From an uncultured Blastocatellia bacterium (GTDB taxonomy: Bacteria; Acidobacteriota; Blastocatellia; Pyrinomonadales; Pyrinomonadaceae): a DNA stretch of 53,183 nucleotides. Made by a program: the position numbers and the translations under genes. Numbering within the stretch: position 1 is the first letter of the stretch; each line of letters opens with the position of its first letter. A model generated the notes under the pieces. That model had not been told where the DNA came from. It made no database searches and saw nothing but the letters and a program-made list of their open reading frames with translations. Positions 1-7,963 of the stretch are shown one piece after another. The stretch lies in the NCBI GenBank assembly GCA_946480785.1, contig CAMLLD010000045.1:1-53183 (forward strand), written 5' to 3'.

Positions 1-1
1 G

Positions 2-2308
2 GCAATTATTCACGTGACGCCACCGCCGCCTTCGCACGTAAATCCGCAAATCACCCCCGCGCTCGATCGCATCACGATGAAGGCGCTGCAAAAGAAGGTC
101 GAAGATCGTTACCAGTCGGCCGACGACATGCTCAAAGACTTGCAAGCGGCAATGGTCAGCTTGGGCGGCAATGGCGTTCCCGTCGTCACCAAGACGAACA
201 AAAAGACGCCGGGCGAAATGCAACGCGCAACCAGCGCGCTCGCGACTCTCACGATGCAACTGCGCCGGCAACGTTTTTCGCTCGTCTCGTTTATCGGCGC
301 GATCGTCGTGATCGGCCTGATCATCGGCGCGGGAATTTATTTCTGGCCGCGCAGTTACTATCAACCGTCTCCCGCCGCGCGTGAGTGGTACGAGATCGGC
401 AACGAAGCACTGCGCAACGGCGCGTATCACCAGGCGAGCAAAGCCCTCCAGCAGGCAATCGCGATCGACAGCAATTACGCGCTGGCACGCGCGCGCCTGG
501 CCCAGGCCTGGACCGAGCTCGATTACATCGAGAACGCCAAAGACGAACTGCTGATCGTCGAGAGTCTCACGCGAAACGGCGCCGCGATCACCAAGAGAGA
601 TTCGCTTTATCTCGATGCGATCAAGGCCATGGCTCTGCGGGATTTCCGTGAAGCGACCAAGGCCTACAGCGATATCGCCGAGATGTCGCCCGACGACAGT
701 CAGGTCTACGTCGATCTCGGTTATGCCTACGAGAATGACGGCAAGCCGGACAAAGCGCTCGAGAATTATCTGAAGGCGATCTCCTTGAACAACGGCCAGT
801 ATGCGACTGCGTACTTACGCGCGGGCAGCGTCTACAGCAGCCGCAAAAACGATCGCGACAAGGCGCTGGCAATGTACGACAAGGCGGAACAGTTGTACCG
901 CGCAGCCAGCAACAACGAAGGCATCAACGAAGTGCAGCAACATCGCGGTGTGCTTTATCGCATCGTCGGCCGTTATGACGAAGCCCGCGCCGAGTTTCAG
1001 CATTCTCTCGACGCCGCGCGCACGATGGGCATGGAGGCGCAACAGATCACCGCCCTCATCCAAATGAGCTATCTCGACTCGACCATCGGGCATGCTTCAG
1101 AAGCCCAGAACCAGGCGCAGCAGGCTGTCAGTATCGCGCAACAGAAACACCTGGAAAATCTCGCTGCGTTGGGACTGCTCGAGGTCGGCAATTCCTACTC
1201 CGCCAAGCAGGATTTCAAAAACGCCGAGCAGTATTTCACGCAGGCGATGCTCCTCGCGCGCGCCAACAAAGGCCGTGTCGGCGAAGCGAAAGCGATGGCC
1301 AATCTCTCCGGCGTCTACATCTCGACGCTGCGGGTCGATCAAGGGCTGGAAGTAGCACAACAAGCCTTGAGTTTCTTCCAGGAAAAGAATTATCCGGTTA
1401 GCGCTTTCAGTTGTTTGACGAACATGGTCCGCGGCTTCCGCCGGAAGGGCGATTACGCAGCCGCACTTCGGGCCGCAAATGAAAAGCTCGACCTGGCGCG
1501 AAACAATGGAAATGAAAACTGGATGGCGGCCGCCTACGTCGAGCTCGGCGCGGTGCTGCTCGACCAGGAAAACCTTCCCGCGTCACAAAAGCAGTATGAG
1601 GACTCCCTGAACCTCTACCAAAAGCTGAAAAACCCGCTCCAAACGACGTACAACAAAGTAAACCTCGGAAACGTCCTATGGCGGCAGGGCCATTACGATC
1701 AGGGAGAGGCGCTACTCGATGAGATGTGGAAGACGGTCACCGAGGCGAAAGACCAGTACCAGCAATTGCTCCCGACCGTGCGCCTCTACCAGGCCCAATT
1801 GCGCTTGAGCCAACGCAAGTCCTCCGACGCCATCGCCTTCGCAAACGAGGCAATTACCGCGGCGGGCACGCAAAACAACGACGTGGTGAGCGAGGCGAAA
1901 TCGGTGATCGGACTGGCCAAGGCACAGTTGGGAAACGGGAGCGAGGCGCTGAGGTCCTGTGACGAGGCCATAAAAATGGCTAACGACGGGGGAGACCTTT
2001 TGCTCCAATCTCACGCGTTACTAGTTAAGGCGGAGGCTGCGTTACTCGCTAACGACGCCAAGACAGCCTTAAACCTCGCCAGCGACGTTCAGGCAAGATT
2101 CGCACGCGGCGAGCAGCATGAGTCGGAATGGCGGGCCTGGTTGATAGCCTCACGCGCCAGCGAGAAGCTGGGCGACAAAGCCAAGGCCCAGGAGCAGTTA
2201 ACAAATGCCATGAACGCCCGGGCGAAACTGGAACAAGAATGGGGACCCGAAGCGTTCAAGCAGTACAAGTCACGGCCCGACATTCGGGCCTTCTATCAAG
2301 AGGATTAA
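2..2308 (+). CDS. Ser/Thr protein kinase C-terminal part with TM helix and TPR domain (5' partial)
   Basis: The frame is open to the left edge, so the start lies outside the window; the in-frame GTG at 14 is not taken as a start. The first 45 or so residues match the end of a bacterial Hanks-type kinase domain (ALQKKVEDRYQSADDMLKDL, the usual closing helix). A basic linker follows, then one transmembrane helix about 89-111 residues after the GTG, and then roughly 640 residues of helical repeats with TPR signatures such as YVDLGYAYENDGKPDKALE. The catalytic loop is not in the window. Kinase-TM-TPR proteins are common in Acidobacteriota, where the TPR part is probably an external sensor or protein-binding domain. 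A small gene follows 38 bases downstream on the same strand and may be co-transcribed. Confidence 0.9.
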   Translation, partial: AIIHVTPPPPSHVNPQITPALDRITMKALQKKVEDRYQSADDMLKDLQAAMVSLGGNGVPVVTKTNKKTPGEMQRATSALATLTMQLRRQRFSLVSFIGAIVVIGLIIGAGIYFWPRSYYQPSPAAREWYEIGNEALRNGAYHQASKALQQAIAIDSNYALARARLAQAWTELDYIENAKDELLIVESLTRNGAAITKRDSLYLDAIKAMALRDFREATKAYSDIAEMSPDDSQVYVDLGYAYENDGKPDKALENYLKAISLNNGQYATAYLRAGSVYSSRKNDRDKALAMYDKAEQLYRAASNNEGINEVQQHRGVLYRIVGRYDEARAEFQHSLDAARTMGMEAQQITALIQMSYLDSTIGHASEAQNQAQQAVSIAQQKHLENLAALGLLEVGNSYSAKQDFKNAEQYFTQAMLLARANKGRVGEAKAMANLSGVYISTLRVDQGLEVAQQALSFFQEKNYPVSAFSCLTNMVRGFRRKGDYAAALRAANEKLDLARNNGNENWMAAAYVELGAVLLDQENLPASQKQYEDSLNLYQKLKNPLQTTYNKVNLGNVLWRQGHYDQGEALLDEMWKTVTEAKDQYQQLLPTVRLYQAQLRLSQRKSSDAIAFANEAITAAGTQNNDVVSEAKSVIGLAKAQLGNGSEALRSCDEAIKMANDGGDLLLQSHALLVKAEAALLANDAKTALNLASDVQARFARGEQHESEWRAWLIASRASEKLGDKAKAQEQLTNAMNARAKLEQEWGPEAFKQYKSRPDIRAFYQED

Positions 2309-2346
2309 ACCCTCTCTAACTCCCAAGAAGTAAGGAGCTCAGAACA

Positions 2347-2514
2347 ATGTCCGACAGAGATAACGAAATACTCGATCAAGCAGTGGACCCACCAAACAAC
2401 GACGGCGGCACCACGACTACAACGACAAAAACCGCCGGCGCTTTGGACTCCGCAACCATTGAGGCCGCCCGACCCGTTGATCCCCCGAACAACGACGGCG
2501 GCACCGCCCAGTAA
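2347..2514 (+). CDS. Small 55-residue peptide with a duplicated VDPPNNDGGT motif
   Basis: A short gene of 56 codons including the stop. A strong Shine-Dalgarno (AAGGAG, 2332-2337) lies 9 bases before the ATG. The peptide is hydrophilic and acidic, with no signal peptide, no TM helix and no Cys. Its motif VDPPNNDGGT occurs at residues 13-22 and again at 44-53, near the C-terminus. The copies are joined by a Thr run (T22-T27) and a short alanine-rich segment. The two motif copies are identical in protein but differ at synonymous positions in the first four codons, which suggests selection on the peptide. It lies 38 bases after the kinase-TPR gene. I do not recognise a family. It could be a secreted or modified peptide, a kinase-linked substrate, or a small structural protein. 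Confidence 0.7.
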   Translation: MSDRDNEILDQAVDPPNNDGGTTTTTTKTAGALDSATIEAARPVDPPNNDGGTAQ

Positions 2515-2543
2515 CCAACTTCGAGAACGGCCTCGTTCGTGGC

Positions 2544-2822
2544 TCACCACGCTCGATTACGCGTCAGGAGTGTGATCAGGGCCACGAACAGCGCCGAACC
2601 GATAATCGACCAGATGATCGGAAAACTGGTCCCTCCGATTACAACCGGGATCAGTTCGGGCAGTCCCAAAAGGCGCGCGAGCCACAGTCCGAGTAGCGCG
2701 CCGATAAATCCCAACGCAATCGACACGAGGCAGCCGCCACGCGAATAGCCCGCGATTGCCTGCCCCAGCGACCCGCAAATTCCCGCGATCAGCAATAGCA
2801 ATAAGAGTTGAAGCAGCGTCAT
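2544..2822 (-). CDS. GlsB/YeaQ/YmgE-type small membrane protein
   Basis: A 92-residue, very hydrophobic protein with three predicted membrane segments (about residues 3-20, 31-50 and 60-85) and Gly-rich helices (ICGSLGQAIAGYSRGG, IALGFIGALLGLWLAR). This is the pattern of the GlsB/YeaQ/YmgE family, formerly called transglycosylase-associated proteins, whose members are often stress-induced inner-membrane proteins of unclear function. Its ATG overlaps the stop codon of the upstream permease/binding-protein gene by 4 bases (2819-2822), so translation is probably coupled. It closes the egtD-transporter operon. A direct role in transport is inference only. Confidence 0.85.
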   Translation of the reverse strand: MTLLQLLLLLLIAGICGSLGQAIAGYSRGGCLVSIALGFIGALLGLWLARLLGLPELIPVVIGGTSFPIIWSIIGSALFVALITLLTRNRAW

Positions 2823-4354
2823 CGTTTACCTCCGATCCATTCACGTACGACTTCCTTCGGGTCGCGCCGGTTGCCGTCAACCTCGTAATTGAGCCGCCGC
2901 ATTTCCTCGGTCGAGATCGCGTTCGCGAGCTTGTTCAAAACCTCGCGCAACGCGGGCACGCGCGCGAGCGTGTCCTGCCGCACGAGGTAAACCGCCTCGT
3001 ACGGCGGAAAATAATGACGGTCATCGGCGAGCTGAAACAGATCCATCGTCGCGATGCGGCCTTCGGTCGAGTTGGCGGCGATCAGATCGACCTGGCGCGA
3101 CGAGAGCGCGATGTAAGTCAGTGAAAGATCCATCTCGCGCACGTCTGCAAATTTCAATCCGTACGTTTTCGAGAAACCGGGATAGCCGTCGTCACGCGAC
3201 ATGAAATCCTGGCCGAAGCCCGCGCGCCATGTGTTTGTGTGCGGGGCGGCGTCGGAGATGGTTTTCAGGTTGAGTTTGCGGGCGTCCGCGCCGCGTATCA
3301 AAATCGCAAACGTGTTTTCGAAACCGAGCGGCGGGCTGACCTCGACGTGAAACTTGTCGGCGTATTCCTGTTTGACCTGGTCGTAGACGGCGCGTGGATC
3401 GCTGATGGGTTTGTGGTGGAGGATCGCGGTGTAAGACGTGCCGGTGTATTCGGGATAAAGATCGAGAGTGCCGCTGACGAGGGCGTCCTGAGGCAGGTTG
3501 CCGCCGAGTTCGAAACGACGCTCGACCGAGACGCCGCGCGCTTCCAGCATTTGGGCGACGATCTCGGCGAGCAACGCGGATTCAGTGAAATCTTTCGAGC
3601 CGACGATGACTTTGCTAGCGTCTCTGCCTTTCGCACTTCGCCACAACGCCACTCCGCCCACAAGAACAACGACGACCGCTGCCGCCACTGCTAACCGCTG
3701 GGCCATTCGGGAGCTAACTGGTTTACGCCGCGTAAATCGACGCTCGAGCAAACCTAACAAAGAGTCCGCGGCGAGCGCGAGCAACGCCGAGGACACCGCG
3801 CCTGCGAGCAGCAGGTTGTTGTCGTACTGTCGCAAGCCGCGAAAAATGTAGACGCCCAAACCGCCTGCGCCCACCGCCGCTGCGATCGTCGTCACGCCAA
3901 CGGCGATCACTGTCGCGACACGAATCCCGGTGACGATCACACCCATCGCTAGCGGCAGCTCGACTTGTCGCAGAATCTGGCCGTCAGTCATGCCCATTGC
4001 AACCGCGGCTTCGCGAACGCTCGGCTCGACACTCATGATGCCCGTGATCGTGTTGCGAATGATCGGTAGCAGCGAGTAGAGGACGAGTGCGACCAGCGCC
4101 GTGCGTGCGCCGATGCCGCCGATGAACGGCAAGGGAATCAGGAAACCAAACAGCGCGAGACTCGGGATCGTCTGCATCACGTTCGCGATGCCGAGCACTG
4201 GACCACGCCACGCGCGATAACGCGTCAGCAAAATTCCGGTCGGCACGCCGATCGCGACGGCGACGACGATCGCAATCAGCACGAGCTTCACGTGCTCGGC
4301 GATGAGGCCGAGCAGTTCCGGCCAGTTGAGCTGGAGAAAGTGCCAGAAACTCAT
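2819..4354 (-). CDS. ABC transporter permease fused to solute-binding protein (betaine/ergothioneine type, EgtU/OpuC-like)
   Basis: A 511-residue fusion. Residues 1-210 are a ProW/OpuCB-type permease with about five to six helices and the EAA loop (EAAVAMGMTDGQILRQVELP, about 115-135). A further helix at about 220-237 tethers a periplasmic OpuAC/OsmX-type binding domain (249-511) that contains the family motif GSKDFTE (252-258) and LDLYPEYTGT. This architecture is shared by quaternary-amine transporters and by EgtU, the permease-binding protein of the ergothioneine importer EgtUV known from Streptococcus pneumoniae and Helicobacter pylori. The ATPase gene overlaps it by 4 bases and egtD heads the same operon, which makes ergothioneine, hercynine or another betaine the likely ligand. 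The binding-pocket residues were not checked. Confidence 0.93.
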   Translation of the reverse strand: MSFWHFLQLNWPELLGLIAEHVKLVLIAIVVAVAIGVPTGILLTRYRAWRGPVLGIANVMQTIPSLALFGFLIPLPFIGGIGARTALVALVLYSLLPIIRNTITGIMSVEPSVREAAVAMGMTDGQILRQVELPLAMGVIVTGIRVATVIAVGVTTIAAAVGAGGLGVYIFRGLRQYDNNLLLAGAVSSALLALAADSLLGLLERRFTRRKPVSSRMAQRLAVAAAVVVVLVGGVALWRSAKGRDASKVIVGSKDFTESALLAEIVAQMLEARGVSVERRFELGGNLPQDALVSGTLDLYPEYTGTSYTAILHHKPISDPRAVYDQVKQEYADKFHVEVSPPLGFENTFAILIRGADARKLNLKTISDAAPHTNTWRAGFGQDFMSRDDGYPGFSKTYGLKFADVREMDLSLTYIALSSRQVDLIAANSTEGRIATMDLFQLADDRHYFPPYEAVYLVRQDTLARVPALREVLNKLANAISTEEMRRLNYEVDGNRRDPKEVVREWIGGKR

Positions 4355-5142
4355 CTGTGTTCTCCGGCAGGTTCAGAAGCAGTTTGAGGCAGACTGAGGG
4401 TGTCGAGATATGCGCGCGCTTGCGGGTTATCAGAGTTGAGAAACCGATCGGGTGTTTCGAGCAGCAGCAAATGGCCGCGATGCATGAGGCCGATGCGCGT
4501 CCCAAGCAGCAGCGCCTCACGCACGTCGTGCGTCACGAGTATCGCAGTCTTGCCTAATCGTTGTGACAAGTCAGCGAACTCACGCTGCAAACTCGCACGC
4601 GTCAGCGGATCGAGCGCGCCGAACGGCTCATCGAGCAACAACAACGGCGGATCAGCCGCCAACGCCCGCGCGACTCCCGCGCGCTGCCTCTGCCCGCCGC
4701 TAAGCTCACGCGGATACCGATCCGTGTAAATCCCCGGCTCCAACCCGACCAACGACAACAACTCTTCAACGCGCGCATCTATTCTCGCCTGATCCCAGCC
4801 CAACAAACCCGGCACGAGCCCAACATTCCGCCCGATCGTGAAATGCGGAAACAACCCACCTTCCTGAATCACGTAACCAATCCGCCGCCGCAACTCGATC
4901 GCATTCCACTCAACCGTGCTCTTGCCCTCCACCACGACCTCACCCGCTGTCGGCGCGAGCAACCGGTTCACGAGCTTCAAGGTCGTCGTCTTTCCACACC
5001 CCGACTCACCAAGCAACACCAGCGTCTCGCCTCGCGCAACAGAAAAATTGAGTTCGGAAATGATCGGCGCCGCAGCGTTTGGCAGCGTGAAGTTGACGTT
5101 GTGAAACTGAACGAGCTGATGATTGGCGGCAGCGTCGTTCAT
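4351..5142 (-). CDS. ABC transporter ATP-binding protein (betaine/ergothioneine type, EgtV/OpuCA-like)
   Basis: A 263-residue nucleotide-binding subunit with Walker A GESGCGKT (45-52), the ABC signature LSGGQRQR, Walker B LLLLDEPFGALD and the switch histidine in LVTHD. The family is ProV/OpuCA-like, but the C-terminal CBS pair of many OpuCA proteins is absent: the protein ends shortly after the ATPase domain. It energises uptake through the adjacent permease-binding fusion, whose start overlaps its stop (ATGA). The gene starts 9 bases after egtD ends, so egtD, ATPase, permease and GlsB look like one transcription unit. The substrate is inferred from context only. Confidence 0.93.
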   Translation of the reverse strand: MNDAAANHQLVQFHNVNFTLPNAAAPIISELNFSVARGETLVLLGESGCGKTTTLKLVNRLLAPTAGEVVVEGKSTVEWNAIELRRRIGYVIQEGGLFPHFTIGRNVGLVPGLLGWDQARIDARVEELLSLVGLEPGIYTDRYPRELSGGQRQRAGVARALAADPPLLLLDEPFGALDPLTRASLQREFADLSQRLGKTAILVTHDVREALLLGTRIGLMHRGHLLLLETPDRFLNSDNPQARAYLDTLSLPQTASEPAGEHR

Positions 5143-5151
5143 CAGCGCGGT

Positions 5152-6153
5152 TCAGGCGGCGAGAAGCAAGTTACTACTGAAACGTTCCTGCGAATCGAAC
5201 CACGTGTGCGAGCGCTCGAAGCCGGTGTCGGCGGCAATTTGCGCGATGCCCGCCATGTCGTACTTGTAAGAGTTTTCGGTGTGAATGAGCTCGCCGACCG
5301 CGAAGTCGACCTCGAGGTCGAGCTTCTCGATGCGCACGCGCTGATTGAACAGGCTCTCGATGTAGATCTCGATGCGGCCCATCGCTTCGTTGTAAAACGC
5401 GCGATGCTTGAACGCGCGCAGATCAAACGTGCCGCCGAGCTCGCGATTGATTCGGGCCAGCACGTTGAGATTGAACGCCGACGTTACACCGAGCGCGTCG
5501 TTGTACGCCGCTTCGAGGACCGCCGGATCTTTTTTCAAATCCGCGCCTAGCAACAGCGCGTCGCCTTTGTTCAGCACGCTCCGCATCGCACGCAGAAATC
5601 GCAACGCTTCGTCACGATCGAAGTTGCTGATGTTCGAACCGAGAAACAGCGCGAGCGTCCGTTTGCGTGGCTTCTTTCCGAGCTCCGCGAGGCCCGCGAA
5701 ATAATCCGCCGCGTAAGCTTCGATCGCGAGCCGCGGATACGACTGCAACAAGATCCGCGAGCTGCTTTCGAGCGCCGACGCCGAAATATCGACCGGCATG
5801 AATAACAACCGCGACTGCCGCCGCAACAACGCCTCGATGATTAAACGCGTCTTCGACGCACTGCCGCTGCCCATCTCGACGAGCGTGATCTCGCCGTCAA
5901 CAGACGCGGCGATCGCATCGGCGTAATGCTGAAGAATCTCGTTCTCAGCGCGCGTCAAATAGTATTCGGGCAGCAGACAGATGGCTTCGAAGAGTTGCGA
6001 GCCGAGCTCGTCGTAGAAGTACTTCGGCAAAAATCGTTTCGGCTCGGCAGTGAGGCCTTTGCGCACGTCTTCCGCGAGTCCGGTAAGCGGGTCGCGCTTC
6101 ACCAAATTGTGAATGTAGAGACGTTGATCCTGGGCAGGTTCCGTCCTCGACAA
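5152..6153 (-). CDS. egtD: L-histidine N-alpha-methyltransferase EgtD
   Basis: Catalyses three SAM-dependent methylations of histidine to hercynine (histidine betaine), the first step of ergothioneine synthesis. The family hallmarks are present: a GLTAEPKRFLPKYFYDELGS start of the fold, LLPEYYLTRAENEIL, the SAM loop EMGSGSASKTR (about residues 93-103) and FLGSNISNFDRDEA. I chose the TTG at 6153 (333 residues), close to the usual 320-residue size. The frame is open to another TTG at 6219, but that would leave 11 bases to the divergent gene and run through its probable promoter. The enzyme heads an operon with an ABC importer for quaternary amines. No EgtB-like sulfoxide synthase is in the window. 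Confidence 0.92.
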   Translation of the reverse strand: MSRTEPAQDQRLYIHNLVKRDPLTGLAEDVRKGLTAEPKRFLPKYFYDELGSQLFEAICLLPEYYLTRAENEILQHYADAIAASVDGEITLVEMGSGSASKTRLIIEALLRRQSRLLFMPVDISASALESSSRILLQSYPRLAIEAYAADYFAGLAELGKKPRKRTLALFLGSNISNFDRDEALRFLRAMRSVLNKGDALLLGADLKKDPAVLEAAYNDALGVTSAFNLNVLARINRELGGTFDLRAFKHRAFYNEAMGRIEIYIESLFNQRVRIEKLDLEVDFAVGELIHTENSYKYDMAGIAQIAADTGFERSHTWFDSQERFSSNLLLAA

Positions 6154-6172
6154 AAGCGGGTTCCTCGGCGCG

Positions 6173-6178
6173 TATAAT
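6173..6178 (+). promoter_or_regulatory. Possible -10 box (TATAAT) for the VWFA gene
   Basis: A perfect TATAAT lies 52 bases before the ATG at 6231 in the divergent egtD/VWFA interval. A TCGACA at 6147-6152 resembles a -35 box, but the 20-base spacing is long. The reverse strand of the same place (TATTAT) could serve egtD. This is sequence similarity only. Confidence 0.3.
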
Positions 6179-6230
6179 AGCCCGAATCCGCGCTTGACCA
6201 CTAAGCGCGCGGCGGGCAAGATCGGTCGCG

Positions 6231-7955
6231 ATGTTTTTCAGGCAATTGTTCCAGGCGTTATCCTGCGTTTTACTGCTCGCATTTTTCTCCTGTCCGGCAC
6301 TCGCTCAAGGTTTCAAACAGGAACTCGATACTCCGGAGAAGGTCGAGTTAACTGTTCGTAATCTCGACGGGCGCGTCAGTGTTGTCGCGTCTGACACACA
6401 ACAAAAGAAGGTCACCGTCGACGCGAAATCAGCGGGCGCTCCGATCGAGCCGGGCGATGTGAAGGTCGAAGCCAAAGGCAGCAACATTCTCGTCGACGTG
6501 CGGCCGCGCGGTGAAAAGAATCGCATCGACGTGGTCGTCACGATCCCCGTGCGTTCGAAAGTCAATGTCGACGGAAAAGCCGGCGCGGTTGACGTCGTTG
6601 GCAACGTCGAAACGGCGGTTGTCAAAACCGATACCGGAACGATTCACGCCGACGTTCCCCTCGACGCGTTGAAGTATGACTTTGTTTGGGAAGCGAGCCG
6701 GCCGCGTTACATGAGCGACGTCGAGCTGGAAGCGGTGAAAGAGAAGGCCGGCGGCTCGTTCAAGCTTTCCGGCCGTCTCGGCGATAAAGACGAGAACGGC
6801 GAGAAGGACAAAGAGAAGGAGAAAGCGAACAAGGAAAAGCTGGTCGCGCTCAACTTTCGCACGCAGCGCGGCGTGGTGCTGTTGAATGTCGATCCGGAAA
6901 TGGCGCCTGCCGATCTGCGCGAACGTCCGTTGACGGAAGCGGCGCGGGCGATCGTGCGCAGCGGCGACAGCGAACTCGTCGCCGCGATTCGCAAAGTGTC
7001 GCCGAAGATGTTTGGCGACTACGCGAAGACTTTGCCGCCGCCGGAGAAGGAGCCGGAGCTCGTGAGTCGCAGCGCGCCCGGTCACATCGTGAGCGCGGTC
7101 GCGCCGCAACTGCTGCGTTTCAACGCGAGCGTCACGGATCGCAATGGACGCGCGATTAGCGGCATGCGCGAGTCGGACTTCATCGTGTTTGAAAACGGAA
7201 TCGAGCGTCGCGTGACGAACGTTTCCCCGGCGAACGAACCTTTCAATCTCGTGCTGCTGCTCGACGTGTCCGGCAGTGTCGAAGAGCGCATGGATTTTAT
7301 TCGCAAAGCTGCGCGCGACTTTTTGCGCACGGCGAGCCCGCAGGATCGCATCTCGATCATCAGCTTCCGCGACGACATCCAGGTGATTTCGGATTTCAGC
7401 ACCGACCGGCAGATGCTCTCGCGCAAGCTGGACGAGATCGACGCGGGCGGCGGCACCGCGCTTTACGACGCGCTCGGTTACGTTTTGAGTGAGCCGGTGA
7501 AACGTTTGCGCGGCGAGCGGACGGCGATCGTGGTGATGTCTGACGGCGACGACAACAAATCGTTTCTGCCGTTTCCGGCAATTCTCGAAGCGCTGTCCGA
7601 GTCGGGAGCGCTTGTGTATCCGTTGTACGTGCCGTCGGGTTTGATTCCCGAAGGGAGTGTGCCGAAGCCGGAGATCACGATCGATCCTTTGCGCACTCGT
7701 TACCTGACGTTGACGACGCGCGCGGAGGAAGAAGGGCGCAAGCTCGCGGCGGCCTCGGGCGGCGTTTACTATCCGATTCACCGGCTCGAGGATTTGCAGA
7801 AGGCGTATGACGACGTGGTCGCGCAGTTGCGCTCGGCTTACACGATTACTTACGCGTCGAACTCGGCGTCGGCCACGCCGCGCGTGCGCGTGCGCACGAA
7901 TCGCGACGGCGCGTCGGTGCGTTTGAGTCCGGTGGTCGGCCTGAACACGCCGTAA
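6231..7955 (+). CDS. Secreted VWFA-domain protein of the acidobacterial type
   Basis: 574 residues. A signal peptide (about 1-25, ending CPALAQ) is followed by a beta-rich region resembling adhesin/DUF4097 repeats (VELTVRNLDGRVSVVAS). A charged Lys/Glu-rich linker (about 184-203) comes next, then an Ig-like segment with FNASVTDRNGRAISGMRESD, and a von Willebrand A domain with a complete MIDAS (D345, S347, S349 in LLLDVSGSVEE). The segment order DRNGRxxxG-xxxDFxVFENG then VWA is typical of the VWFA-related proteins enriched in Acidobacteriota. It probably acts at the cell envelope or outside the cell through metal-dependent binding; the ligand is unknown. xseA begins 8 bases downstream. Confidence 0.92.
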   Translation: MFFRQLFQALSCVLLLAFFSCPALAQGFKQELDTPEKVELTVRNLDGRVSVVASDTQQKKVTVDAKSAGAPIEPGDVKVEAKGSNILVDVRPRGEKNRIDVVVTIPVRSKVNVDGKAGAVDVVGNVETAVVKTDTGTIHADVPLDALKYDFVWEASRPRYMSDVELEAVKEKAGGSFKLSGRLGDKDENGEKDKEKEKANKEKLVALNFRTQRGVVLLNVDPEMAPADLRERPLTEAARAIVRSGDSELVAAIRKVSPKMFGDYAKTLPPPEKEPELVSRSAPGHIVSAVAPQLLRFNASVTDRNGRAISGMRESDFIVFENGIERRVTNVSPANEPFNLVLLLDVSGSVEERMDFIRKAARDFLRTASPQDRISIISFRDDIQVISDFSTDRQMLSRKLDEIDAGGGTALYDALGYVLSEPVKRLRGERTAIVVMSDGDDNKSFLPFPAILEALSESGALVYPLYVPSGLIPEGSVPKPEITIDPLRTRYLTLTTRAEEEGRKLAAASGGVYYPIHRLEDLQKAYDDVVAQLRSAYTITYASNSASATPRVRVRTNRDGASVRLSPVVGLNTP

Positions 7956-7963
7956 TTTCTTCG

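Noticed and set aside
2305..2550. 81-codon minus-strand frame over the small-peptide gene
   Set aside because: It overlaps the kinase stop and the peptide gene, which has a strong Shine-Dalgarno and a protein-level repeat; the antisense frame has no signal of its own.
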